Position numbers and translations under genes: made by a program. This document shows positions 12,661 to 23,610 of a DNA stretch of 64,000 nucleotides, one piece after another. Positions within the stretch are counted from its first letter, which is position 1, and each line of letters starts with the position of its first letter. The stretch is from Sphagnum compactum (Eukaryota > Bryophyta > Sphagnopsida > Sphagnales), in NCBI GenBank assembly GCA_965153455.1, contig OZ234493.1, positions 28,386,213 to 28,450,212 of the forward strand, read 5' to 3'. The notes beneath the pieces are model-generated. The model saw nothing but the letters and a program-made list of their open reading frames with translations, had not been told where the DNA came from and ran no database searches.

Positions 12661-13791
12661 ATAATTTTGCAATTGTAATCATTTCATGTTCATTTTTATA
12701 TAAGCTTGCAACCTATCATTGGAAATATTTCAAAGAGAAATACAACTATGTGGTTGGAAACACTTCAATCAAAATTCATTCGAAAAAGTTATGATCACAC
12801 AAAGTTTCGAACACATTTGTTCTATGGGGAACATGTTTGTTTTCCCGAGCAATTTAAGCCCTTGTTCCCTAGGGAGAAAGTTGCCTAAATTGCCCTTGGG
12901 AGCAACCATGTTCCCCCGGGAGCAAATGTGTCCAACATTTTATGCGATTGTAACTTTTTCATATGAATTCCAATTGAAGTGTTTCCAAACTACAACATTG
13001 TAACTCTCCTTGAGGCCTTTCTAATTAGAGTTCACAAGCCTATACAAAAAAGAGCATGAGATGATTATGGTTGCAAAACAATTCGAAGCATATGTTTCTT
13101 CAAGGAGCTTGGGCCCTTCCTCAGGGAAAGTTCATTGTTCCTTGGGAAAGTTGCATTTTTCCTTGGGAATTTTTTCTTATTCATTCTGCTGAGAGTAGTA
13201 GTGTTCGCAATCGCTGAACAGCAGTAACAACAACCTTGTGCCAAGCATAAACGCCAGCAAGGATAGTTATAAGTTCTTGGTTTTGACTTCTGAGGCCTTT
13301 TTTTTTTTGGAAGGGAGGGATGTAAAAGTAGATGGTGAAAAAAGTAAATTCTCTCTTTCTGGTCTCTTTTTCTCTTCTCTTTTCTTCTGTACTTTAAACC
13401 CTAAACCTCTTTTCTCCTGTTCTCTTTTCTTTCTCTTCTCTTCCTTGAACCTTAAACCTCATCTCTTCTCTTCTCCAAAACTCTTATCTTATCTTCTTCT
13501 TCTCTTCTTTAAACCCTAAACCTGCTTTCATCTCTTCTCTTTCATTTCTTTAAACTGTAAAGCATTGCCTGGATTTTTCCCTTTGTATTTTCAGCTCACT
13601 TACCTGCCTGAAGAAACCTGTTTTCAACAATGCACCAGCGAGGCTGTATTGGGATCTTCTGACCACAGGCCTTTCTCCTATACCAAATTTCTAAATTTTT
13701 TAATGGTTGAAACCCATTTTTTTTTACTTCTCAAGTCCTTTTTAAAAAAGATAGACATTGGTTTAGGGTTTAAGATTTGAAGAACTCCGTG

Positions 13792-14790
13792 ATGGCACTT
13801 GATGCCGCACCGCTGCTGTGTCCTTTCACTGTAACGTCGGACATTTTCACGCTGAAGAAGGACACTGCCAAGACGCATTGCAACAACGCCGGGCTCAACA
13901 TTCCAGACAATGCACCCCTGGCGGTCTACCGGGCAACCCTGGCCGGGCACTAGCTAGTCATGGGCTTCAAGACCGACAACTCACCTATTGACGCGCTGCT
14001 GTCCAAGATGGAGGCGGCCATCGAGAACATTGCGTCTCTCACGACCGCTGGTAACCTTACGGTCAACCAGCTGATGGAGTGCGAGGCGGCTGCGGCTGTC
14101 CCAGCCAAGGCTGCTTTTGCGGAGGAGCCCAAGTGGACCACAGTGATGGCCAAGAACGTGCGCTAGGTGGTCAGCCAGGCTTTGGAGACCCTAGCCGACG
14201 CGCCCAAACAGGACGAGCGCAAGTTCAACCTGCGCTTCACAGGCTTCAAGGCCAAGGAAGGCGAGACCGAGAAGGAGCTGGTGTAAAGGTTCAACAGAGA
14301 GCTGTTGTAAGGGCAAATGAGGCTGTGCGCCAAGGTTGTCGCCGCCACACGGCAACGGCCTATGACCGTGCAAACCTCCACCTTGGTGGCGAGCGTGCGC
14401 CCTAGTGCAATGCTGCTCAAATTCGCAACGAATGAGGACCGTTAGGCCGCGTTGTGAGGGCGTAAAGGCCTGGCGAGGACCAAGCTAGGCCTAGACGAAG
14501 ACCTCACGCCCACGCAATAGGCGTTCAAGTTGGAGATGTGGTCGTTGTTCAAGGAGGCCAAGGCAACAACCAAACACGCCTTCTGACGCGCAATCGAGTT
14601 CCAAGTACTTTGGAAAGCCAAGTACTTTGGTGCAATGCGCACAACATACAAGTGGGAGTTCAGATGGCTAAACAAGTCGCGCTACAACTAGTGCAGCCGG
14701 TTGGTGCTAAATCTACGACAGGAGGCCTGATCAACCAGGAGGCTGGGGCCCCAGCCCCTCCAGGTTTCCCCCACACAATATTGAGTGTAC
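13792..14790 (+). pseudogene. LINE ORF1-like pseudogene
   Basis: From ATG at 13792 a single frame reads through with interspersed stops (about 13951, 14164, 14284, 14308, 14404). The first four are TAG or TAA codons one C-to-T change from Gln. The translation includes a conserved-looking RKFNLRFTGFKAKEGETEKEL block near 14218-14280, which resembles the RNA-binding (RRM-like) region of plant LINE ORF1 proteins, and a Lys-rich helix-like segment after 14460. No zinc knuckle is visible. Assignment rests on sequence character and on the LINE-like tail downstream, not on a database match. Confidence 0.55.
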
Positions 14791-14853
14791 AAAGGGTGAA
14801 GGATAATATGTGTCATTGAAAAGCTCTTTACCAACCGTGAGATTGGGACCAGC

Positions 14854-15300
14854 GTGCAGACAAGATACTTGCGCTTCAAGGGTATGTCGTACGAGAGCAA
14901 AAACTACTTGTGTGACATCAGCTATGTTCAGCTGTGGAAAGTTCTGGCCCGGTTTCGATGTGGCAACATGCAGCTTGAGGTAGTGTTAGATGCGTGGAAG
15001 GGCGTGCCATACGCCCTTCCACTTTATCGAGGTTGCGATTTCGGGAAGGTTGAGGATGAAGAACATTTGCTTCTTGTTTGTCCAAATACACAAAAAGTTA
15101 GGGAACGTTTTTGTTCGGCCCTGCCCCTCACCCACACTAGCACTCTTGCTGAGCTCATGCAGACTACGAACACGGTCGCCCTAGCCAAGTTTGTGGCATG
15201 TTGCCAATACCAGAGGACAATTTGTCCTCCACGATCTACCTTTCATCTAATGGACTCTTTGGTCCCAAACGGACGTAAAATTGTAAACAGTAAACAATAA
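14854..15300 (+). pseudogene. C-terminal fragment of a LINE ORF2 protein
   Basis: A 148-codon open frame contains GKVEDEEHLLLVCP near codons 65-78, following a GCDF block. This is the zinc-binding tail motif (C-H-C type, G-x-VEDE-x-H-x4-CP) that follows the reverse transcriptase in plant and algal LINEs. No reverse-transcriptase or endonuclease motifs precede it, so only the tail is left. The first Cys of the usual C-x2-C pair appears to be Tyr. Confidence 0.65.
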
Positions 15301-15307
15301 ACATTCT

Positions 15308-15887
15308 AGAAGTTTTTTTTCAGGGTATTTCATTTGTTCCCTAGGGAACTTTTTTACTCCTTTGCAACTTCATTTTCCTCCATGGAAAACTTACATTGTT
15401 CCTTAAGGCAACTTGCTTGGGACTAACATTTTGTCTCTTTTTTTTCGAGGAAATTCTTTCCTAAAGGCAATTAACTTTTAAAAATTATTTAAATGTTTTA
15501 TATATTTTTTCATCCATTTCATTTGTTAACAAAAAAAATTGAAAAAAGGATTAAACTCTAGACATTTGGGTTGAAAGAACGATTCTAACTACTACATCAC
15601 ATGTTTTTTCTTCGAAATTATTGTGTAAGAAAAATATTTATAATATTAATCATTGTGTGGGTACAGTGAAAAAAAATCCAATTTGTTTTTTCATGTTGGG
15701 CATTGTACTACAAATGCGTCAAACATGGTGCCCCATTTAACTTGTTGCTACATTTAGTGTTTGCCCATTAGGAATGACTCTTTCATTTGTCCTATTTATG
15801 ACATATATATATATATAGCTCTCTCTATTCATGACCTTGTGTATACATGACAATAATCTCATTCACAATTCATGGTCTTTTTGGTTG
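15308..15887. other. AT-rich intergenic DNA with one fold-back repeat fragment
   Basis: It starts with sequence of the CCTAGGGAA family (15335-15420), probably the other half of the repeat that the LINE interrupted, and is otherwise AT-rich with a short TA run near 15805. No gene seen. Confidence 0.6.
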
Positions 15888-15892
15888 TAGTG
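15888..15892. repeat. Target-site duplication TAGTG, left copy
   Basis: TAGTG directly precedes the left gypsy LTR and recurs directly after the right LTR at 23448-23452. Five bases is the normal Ty3/gypsy duplication, and it fixes the element edges. Confidence 0.9.
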
Positions 15893-16633
15893 TGACCGGA
15901 AAGGGAGTGACTGAACAGTTGGTCTCTGATTATCTCTGTGGTGTGAATGCCGATTTCATTTTGAGGGTATAAGGGGTTAAGCCTGCCGTCAACTTTCTTA
16001 ATGAATGACGGCGGGGTTTATTAATTTTGGGACAGGAGGTTAGTGACGGTGTGCATGGAATGCATGGGGAGATCTCTCTTTGGGGGTGTGTGATATGAAT
16101 GCAGGAAGAAGGCGGCGCGAATGATGGTGAGGAGAGGAGCTGCATTAATGAGCGAAAGTGGAGGGACTGACGGTGGCTGATGATACTGTTGAAGGAGGAA
16201 GCGGGAAAGGAGGAAGGGGAAGAAAAGTAGAGCTCGTTTGATAGGAGGCAGATAGACAGAAAGCACTGGAGCTTGGGGGATAGCTAGTTGCTGATCTCTT
16301 CCGCTACGTTAGTAACTAGAGGATGGCCAGCTCCATGATCTAGTGGGTATAGGACTGATCAAGGATCGATGTTGTAAGAAGGAAAATTTGAGAAGGTGGT
16401 CTGAGTTGTAGAGATGCACGTAGAAGTTATGTCTGTAGGAGTACTGGGAGTGGGTGTGGGGAGCAGTTGATGTGTGCCCCTATTTGAGAAGTAGCAGAGC
16501 TGGAAGAAGAGGAGTTGTGGACTTCAATTAGGACTGTTGTAATCCTGTCCACTTAACAGGAGGATACTCATTCACATTCTGACATGAGTGAACTCTACAG
16601 AGGAGTCGAGTTGTTGTTTTGACCCTTCCTTTT
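15893..16633 (+). repeat. Left (5') LTR of the gypsy element
   Basis: A 741-bp repeat of 22707-23447. The edges are set by the target duplication outside and the primer-binding site inside. It begins TG but ends TTTT instead of the usual CA. All differences from the right copy that I counted are transitions. Confidence 0.93.
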
Positions 16634-16645
16634 TGGTATCAGAGC
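16634..16645 (+). other. Primer-binding site, initiator Met tRNA type
   Basis: TGGTATCAGAGC begins at the base after the left LTR, the same primer type as the copia element in this window. Confidence 0.93.
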
Positions 16646-16699
16646 TAGTTGCTTCTGTAGGAATTGTGGATGTTTAGATATAATGATAATTGAAGTGTC

Positions 16700-17366
16700 A
16701 TGTCTTCGTCTAATGCAGATGAGGGTGGTGTAGAAGAGTTGACACAGGAGATTCGTGAACAACAGATCGTCAATAGGTTCGATTTTCTGACTGGGCAAAA
16801 TGGACCACAGAGAGGAGCTGTGATCCTGCGTTTTCTGGGTTTTGGAGTAGTAACTCTTGTAGGAATAGACCCAGATGAAGCCCAAGTTGGAGACATAGCA
16901 GTAGAAGTAGCTCATAGTGGTTTTTACATTCGCGCTCAAGTTTGGTTGAAGGTGAGAAATGGAGCAAGGGGGTGGGCGTCAACCTCAGTGTTATAGACAC
17001 CATACTACTTCACTTCCTACCTTGCGTAGGGTAACGCCTTTATTTGCTGAAAGGCAGCGTAGTGTACCTAGGATAGGAGACATTTGGATTCCCAAGATTG
17101 CTGCGTCTCCTAACCATTTTGTCAGATTATACATTCCTGGTGTGGAAGACTTGTTTCAGGTGGGAGATCGACTACTCAGAGTGGAACACAGTGGATCAAG
17201 ATCCCGCCTCATAAGCTGGAGGATATGGCGCAATCAAGAGGAAGGATGGCAGTTCCAACAAGAGTCCACAGATGAGCAAAGTTTCTCTACTCTTCCATCT
17301 AATTTCGTACCTTTGAGACCAGTAGCAGAAGGAGATCAGTCTGAATTCACAGATCGGATCGGATAA
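16700..17366 (+). pseudogene. gypsy gag 5' region with a duplicated, unrecognised domain
   Basis: Two overlapping open frames (16700-16996 and 16959-17366) look like one protein split by a frameshift near 16955. The first starts MSSSNADEGG. Each half carries the pattern QVGD-x4-V-x-HSG-x3-R-x3-W with identical spacing (starting at about 16883 and 17157). I do not recognise this domain; it is not the usual retrotransposon Gag matrix or capsid sequence, which appears only after 17455. The pattern looks like beta-strands and turns. An 88-base gap with no clear frame separates this from the capsid part. Confidence 0.55.
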
Positions 17367-17454
17367 CATTTGTTCTTCGCAAAACTCAAATGCGAACAAA
17401 ATAGAATGCAAAACTGGACAGATCTGTGGTTACCTGATTGTGGTCTAACGAACC

Positions 17455-18090
17455 GTGTGTTGTAGGAAGTGTTGCAATTCTGGTTTGCAACTAGCACCAG
17501 CCGATTGGGCTGAGTTGAGAACTCTGATAGTACAGAAGTATGGAGATGTGGATGCTGATGACATCAGGATGAAGCTCGATGCCATCAAACAAGAACCCAA
17601 GGAGAGAGTTCAAAAATATTTTGAACGTCTCGACAAACTGTTTCAGAGGGGCCGGCTACAAGACGCCGAGTAGAAGAGAAGGTTCCTGGCCAAATTAAGG
17701 CCAGAAATTCGAAAATTGTGTGTGGTGAGAACGTTTGCAGACATTGAGGAGTTAGTTGGTGCTGCAACGGAAGTTGAGAGAGTGCTGGGCGAGCTTGGGG
17801 AGACTCCGTACGAACCTCTGAGAGAGGAACAAGAGGAGGAGTCCTCGAAAACCATGATGGAGAGACAGGTCACTGCACTAAACAACACCCTGATCAACTT
17901 CTTCAAGGGGACTGTGCATAATCCAGAGGCATCATCGTCTTCCACTGCGTTTGGAGGATGCCAAATCTGCAAAGGGGGGGACCATTTGGCCACCACCTGT
18001 CCAAGGTTAAATGAAGCACGGCCAAAATGTGCCAAGTGCAGTATGCCTCATAGGATAGAGAATTGTGGAATAAAATGTACCTTCTGCTGA
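17455..18090 (+). pseudogene. gypsy Gag capsid and two zinc knuckles, one in-frame stop
   Basis: A single frame interrupted by TAG at 17671-17673. The first part, with LRTLIVQKYGDVD and the region to codon 72, resembles the retrotransposon Gag capsid domain. The end carries two nucleic-acid-binding zinc knuckles: CQICKGGDHLATTC (C-x2-C-x4-H-x4-C) and CAKCSMPHRIENC (C-x2-C-x3-H-x4-C). The frame ends at 18090. Confidence 0.8.
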
Positions 18091-18316
18091 GGACAGATGT
18101 TGGAAGAAGCCCAAAGATGGGAAATCACAAATTGGAGCAGCAAACTTCTTGGAGGTGTTGCTGGATGATGAAGCAGCGACCATGCAACAACTTGATAAGC
18201 TATGTGGGAATGAGAATCTTTTCTCTTACACCTGAGTGCCTAGGAGGAGGATGCCTGTTGAAGTGGCACCAGCTGGTACTATACCGGCACCTGAAGCTGA
18301 AGGGGAAGGCACATGA

Positions 18317-18877
18317 GTGAGTCGGGAGACCTCTGTTAGGTCGAAGATTCTCTCACACTTTATTAAGGGAAAGATTTCCCTTACACCCATGGAAACAGTA
18401 CTGATGATACCAGGAGAATTAGAACATCTTGAGAGTCTGGTGAAATTGGCTAGAAGGAAGAAGGATGCAGAAGCTGTAAATGATCAGGTGTCTAGGGATT
18501 CAACAGCTCCTGCAATTAGGCCAATTTGCATTAGCAAAACACATAGAAGCAAGACACTCCACTTGCCGGTGGAGATAAATAGCTATGTGGTGGAAGGGCT
18601 TGTGGACATTGGAGCGTCCATGTCTGTCATGGCTGCTGCAGTGGTTAGAGAGTTGGGAATGATGCATTTGGTTACTGGATCCGAGACCTATAAAACCGCA
18701 TCAAGAGTTGTGACTCAGGCTCTAGGTCGAATTGATGCGGTACCGGTCAAGATAGGAGGCATACGGTGTGCCATGACCTTCATGGTAGTGGACACAGACA
18801 GTTATGATGTGCTCCTTGGACTGGACTTTTTGATGAAAATTGGAGTAGTGGTGGATGTGGAACGGGGTTTGATATAA
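18317..18877 (+). pseudogene. gypsy aspartic protease region
   Basis: The frame contains VEGLVDIGASMSVM followed by a hydrophobic ALGRIDAVPVKIGG / YDVLLGLDFL region, the layout of a retropepsin. The active-site triplet reads D-I-G; the family requires D-T-G or D-S-G, so the enzyme should be inactive. One C-to-T change in a Thr codon explains it. The frame ends at a TAA that continues in the same frame into the reverse-transcriptase segment, consistent with Gln CAA changed to TAA. Confidence 0.8.
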
Positions 18878-21497
18878 GTGAGACACGGCCCCGGAACCAA
18901 TGTGGAGGTGTTGCCATTAACGATGGTGAATTTGTTGCAGAGGATGAATTCAGAAGCTCTGATGCAAGAGTCTACAACCATCTGGAAAAACACATGCACC
19001 AATGATGATTCTGACTGGATACCAGATCAGGATCGCGCGATCATGACCAAGGAAGATGCTGCGTCTACCTCGGATTCAGACACTGGTACTGATGGTAGCG
19101 AGCATTGTGATTCATTGAAACAAATTGATTGTGAAGATGAGTTTAGAGATGCTGAATTGGAGGAGTTGGTGAGGTCAGAAGGGCCGCAAAAAATGTTGCA
19201 ACTGATATTACAGGAACAGGTTGATGGGTTCATGGATGAAGAAATCACAGATACGGATGATTACGCAGATTGGATCAGATGGGTGTCTGATGCAGAGCAA
19301 AGCAGACGAGCCATGCATGAATCCACACCTGATGCAGCTGTTCCACTTTTGTTGCAACAACCCAGCCGAAGAGATGCTTCCTCAATTCCGGCGTTGCTGC
19401 AGACTGTCCAGACGAAAGATGGCAACTCTGATCGCAACACCACTAAGCAGTTGGGATCATCCAGCCATGAGGAAAGGGACACTAGATGGAGTGAGATCTG
19501 TCAGCGAATCAGGATTGACAACAGCTTGAATGAGGGAGGACATCAACAACTCTGGAAAGTTCTGGAGCGGTATCAAGACGTTTTTGCTTGGAACGAGGGT
19601 GAATTAGGTTGCTGCACTATTGGTGAACATTTTGTGGATACGCAAGGATTCCCACCTTGCAAGACATCTCCTGGTCGATTATCCTACTGGGAAGAGGCAG
19701 AAGTGAAGAGGCAAATCGATGTCCTGGTAGATTTGGGCAAGATGAGGCCTAGTAGCTCTGAGTATGCATGTCGGGTAACTCTACCAGTGAAGAAGGATGG
19801 GAGCAGGCGTTTCTGTGGGGACTACCGACACTCAACGCACAAACACGTCGGGATTCATTTCCAATGCCACTCGTGGAGGATGTGATTAATCAGCTGGGGA
19901 GCTCGGCATGGTTCACTGCCTTAGACTTGCAGTCTGGCTTCTAGCAAATTCAAATGGCTCCAGAAGACATGAAGAAGACAGCTTTGATTACCAAGACCGG
20001 ATTGTATGACTGGACAGTCATGCCATTTGGCCTAAAGAATGCAACGAGTACGTTTACCAGAACTATGTCAGAGGTCTTTAAGGACTTGGGTAACAAATTC
20101 CTGAAGGTGTTCGTTGATGACCTCAATGTGCACAGCGTAAGTTGGGGGGAACATCTTCAACATCTGGATGCGGTTCTGTGCAAACTCAGGGAAGTAATCT
20201 CAAACTGAACCCAAACAAGTGTTGCTTTGCTACAAAAAGCATTACATTTCTGGGCCATGTCGTTAGTGAGAATGGCACCAGACCAGACCCTGGCAAGATT
20301 GAGGTAGTTCTGCATTTTCCACAACCAAAGACGGTCACAAACGTCAGGTCGTTCTTGGGTCTGACGGGGTATTACCGTAATTGTGTCCAAGGCTATGCGC
20401 GACTGGCAGCTCCACTATTTGAGTTGACAAAAAGGGATGTTAATTTTGTGTGGGATCTGGGCTGTCAGCAGGCATTCCAGGCGTTAAAGGCAACGCTGGT
20501 TGACGCACCTGTACTCACACGACCTGATTTCAGGAGAACATTTTGTCTGGACGTTGACTGGTCACCCAAGGGTGTTGGAGCCATACTGTCACAGAAGGAA
20601 GGAAAATTTGAGAAGGTGGTGGCGTATGCCAGTAAGAGCTTAACAGAAGCACAGAAGAAGTTCCACCCCATGGAAGGGGAATGCTACGCACTGATCTGGG
20701 GCATCATGCATTTCAGGTAATACTTGCACAGGACTCATTTCATTCTGCGCACAGATCACAAAACGCTGGAATGGTTAGCAACCGTGTCGGATGCGCATGG
20801 AAGGAGGGGCAGGTGGGTTGACATGTTGCAGGATTTCAGTTTCAAGATAATCCACCGACCAGGACTCAGACATACAAATGTCGATGCTTTGAGTAGGAAT
20901 CCAGTTGGACTAGCCACGGATGATGATGACTTTAGAGAAGAGATCCCAGACATTGGAAATACACAAACTAACGCACCTGAGGGAGAAGAGGAGATTCGCT
21001 TTGTTCAAATGGGCAAAGAGACGGAATGGCTTGGTGTTAGGAGAAAGGATAGGGAGTTTGTACAACACCATGCGTGTTGTTTTGGCATCAACCACTGGAC
21101 TTATGCCAGCAGCCAACAACTGTTTGTGGTTGACGTTGTATCAGAGGAGGACCAGCCCAAAGAGCTTGTCCCATGTGAGGTAAGAATTACAAGAGGGGGT
21201 GAGCCTATGCAGGACAATGATGTGAGAGTGGTGATGAAGAGGAGGGGACCCCAGTACTATAACAAGCAACAGCAATTGGAGCTAGTGTTGGCAGCTCAAC
21301 AGCTGTTCGAATCAGGAGAGCATGACTTAGTTTCTACAGGTTCTGATGAGGAGGATGAGTGTGGAGCGGGCACAAGACACCTAGACATATGGGAGGAGGT
21401 AACCTGCATGGATTTACTGCGAGGAGGCATGCTCCCAGACACTGTTGACCCAGTGGAATCTAAGAGAGCAAAGCAGAGAATATTGAACTACCACTAG
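18878..21497 (+). pseudogene. gypsy reverse transcriptase and RNase H, broken
   Basis: Acidic linker sequence (18878-19480) leads into RT. RT motifs include KKDGSRRFCGDYR (about 19790), then, after a frameshift near 19830, the LDLQSGF block with a TAG at about 19941 where Trp is usual, MPFGLKNA (about 20020), and FVDD (about 20112). A second frameshift near 20195 precedes the FLGHVVSENG and FLGLTGYYR thumb motifs. RNase H covers about 20540-20890 with LDVDWSPKG, MEGECYALIW and LRTDHKTLEWL, interrupted by a TAA at 20718. The frame ends at TAG 21495. Confidence 0.88.
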
Positions 21498-21530
21498 CAG
21501 GACCAGTCACTTTATTTCAAGGGGTTACTA

Positions 21531-22658
21531 GTGCCAAGACCAGAAGACCGCATGGGATTGGTAGTCCGAATGCACAAGGACCTAGGGCATTTTGGGGAAG
21601 AAAGGACTCTGGCTGAGATATGTAGGAGGTACTTTTGGCATAATCGAATAGAGGATGTCAAGACTGTGGTGAAGGTATGCCAACAGTGTCAGATGGTGAA
21701 AAGGATGGGGAGTATACGCTCTGAAGATGAAGAGTTGAAGAGTATACCCATTTGTGATCTGTTTCACAGAGTGGCTATGGACACTACAAGACCATTGCCT
21801 GAAACTAAGTCATGAAACAAATACATTCTGGTGGCCATCGACCACTATTCTAAATGGTGCGAGGCAAAAGCAGTTGTTGATCATGGTGCTAAGACTGCGG
21901 CCAGGTTCCTAGAAGATGACATAATCTGCAGGTATGGAGTCCCCAAGTTTGTGCATACTGACAATGGTGGAGAATGGGCTGCAGAATTCAATGTGATGTG
22001 CAAGGACTACGAAATCCAACATCAGCACACTGAACCCCAGTGGCCTCAATGCAATGGGATGGCGGAGCACTTGATCAAGACTATCAAACACGACATCACC
22101 GTTCTTGCTGCAACACCAGAAAACGTGGAATGTTGGGACGAACATCTGGCCAAGATCTTGTTTGGGTATAGATGTGGGATACAGGCTACCACTAAGTTTT
22201 CACCCTTCATGATTTTAACTGGTCGCACACCTCATCTCAGGGCAGACAATTACCTGCACGCTCTGACTGCTGTGACTGATGATGGTGTTGATATTGAAGT
22301 TGCTGCAGCACAATTTCTACAGAAGGTGAAGCTGATAGCAAGCATCCACGAAAATGTCTTGCTCAATGTGGAACAAGCACAGAAGAAGCAAAGGAAGACC
22401 TATGAGGCCAGAAAAGGTAAGCAAACTTTTGAAGGACTGGTTGCAGGGGAGACTATGGTTAAGATGAAGAAACCAGGAAAGAAGAAAGCCTTGGCTGCAA
22501 ACTGGGAAGGTCCATACCAATTTGTTGGACATGTAGATGGGAAGGGGAACTTTGATTTTGAGGAAGGCAGCAGAATTTGCATCATCCAGGATGCTGATGG
22601 ACACCAGTGGGAAAGGTCTCGTAGGGATCTTCAGATCTATCACGTTCAACAAGATTGA
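21531..22658 (+). pseudogene. gypsy integrase, one in-frame stop
   Basis: The N-terminal H-x-H...C-x2-C zinc finger reads HKDLGHFGEERT...CQQCQMVKR. The catalytic core follows: the first Asp in the AMDTTRPLP segment (about 21777), the second in HTDNGGEW (about 21960), and Glu in NGMAEHLIKT (about 22065), 34 residues after the second Asp. A TGA at 21813-21815 cuts the frame. The C-terminal part has the GP-F/Y-like ANWEGPYQF block (about 22500) and no chromodomain. The motif preceding PLP has Arg where Gly is usual, a G-to-A type change. Confidence 0.9.
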
Positions 22659-22684
22659 ATGAAGCTGAGGGACTCAGCTTTTTT

Positions 22685-22697
22685 AGGAAGGGAGGGG
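22685..22697 (+). other. Polypurine tract of the gypsy element
   Basis: AGGAAGGGAGGGG lies ten bases before the right LTR, with the TGACATATG spacer seen in many plant gypsy elements. Confidence 0.85.
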
Positions 22698-22706
22698 TGA
22701 CATATG

Positions 22707-23447
22707 TGACCGGAAAGGGAGTGACCGAACAGTTGGTCTCTGACTATCTCTGTGGTGTGAATGCCGATTTCATTTTGAGGGTGTAAGGGGTTAAGCCTGC
22801 CGTCAACTTTCTTAACGAATGACGGCGGGGTTTATTAATTTTGGGACAGGAGGTTAGTGACGGTGTGCATGGAATGCATGGGGAGATCTCTCTTTGGGGG
22901 TGTGTGATATGAGTGCAGGAAGAAGGCGGCGCGAATGATGGTGAAGAGAGGAGTTGCATTAATGAGCAAAAGTGGAGGGACTGACGACGGCTGATGATAC
23001 TGTTGAAGGAGGAAGCGGGAAAGGAGGAAGGGGAAGAAAAGTAGAGCTCGTCTGATAGGAGGCAGATAGACAGAAAGCACTGGAGCTTGGGGGATAGCTA
23101 GTTGCTGATCTCTTCCGTTGCGTTAGTAACTAGAGGATGGCCAGCTCCATGATCTGGTGGGTATAAGACTGATCAAGGATCGATGCTGTAGGAAGGAAAA
23201 TTTGAGAAGGTGGTCTGAGTTGTAGAGATGCACGTAGAAGTTATGTCTGTAGGAGTACTGGGAGTGGGTGTGGGGAGCAGTTGATGTGTGCCCCTATTTG
23301 AGAAGTAGCAAAGCTGGAAGAAGAGGAGTTGTGGACTTCAATTAGGACTGCTGTAATCCTGTCCATTTAACAGGAGGATACTCATTCACATTCTAACATG
23401 AGTGAACTCTACAGAGGAGTCGAGTTGTTGTTTTGACCCTTCCTTTT
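22707..23447 (+). repeat. Right (3') LTR of the gypsy element
   Basis: 741 bp, matching 15893-16633 with about 21 single-base differences, all transitions by my count. Followed directly by TAGTG (23448-23452), the right target duplication. Confidence 0.93.
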
Positions 23448-23610
23448 TAGTGACAGTAGGTTTAAGTTAGTGACATAAACAATATTAGGCATTTAACAAA
23501 GGTTGCCAAGTTTTTATAATATTATTATATGAGATCAAATGTGTTCAGTAGTACTCTTTCTATTGATTGTTGATTAGATTTTCTGGCAAAGTAGTAGTGC
23601 CCTGCAATTT

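Larger units (their letters stand above)
13188..15301 (+). mobile_element. Internally deleted LINE-type non-LTR retrotransposon remnant
   Basis: A pyrimidine-rich leader (13240-13790) is followed by an ORF1-like frame, then an abrupt change to the C-terminal end of an ORF2-like protein, ending near a GTAAACAGTAAACAATAAA tail. The endonuclease and reverse transcriptase are missing, as expected of an internal deletion. CATTCT occurs at both edges (13182-13187 and 15302-15307) and is a candidate target duplication. The element is distinctly GC-richer than its surroundings and lies inside the CCTAGGGAA repeat family. Confidence 0.7.
15893..23447 (+). mobile_element. Full-length, inactive Ty3/gypsy LTR retrotransposon
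   Basis: Left LTR, primer-binding site (16634-16645), gag, protease, reverse transcriptase/RNase H, integrase, polypurine tract (22685-22697) and right LTR lie in Ty3/gypsy order on the plus strand, flanked by TAGTG. The LTRs differ by about 21 bases in 741, so the insertion is old. Coding is broken by in-frame stops (17671, 18875, about 19941, 20718, 21495, 21813) and by frameshifts near 16955, 19830 and 20195. Integrase ends without a recognisable chromodomain. I could not assign a named lineage. Confidence 0.96.
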
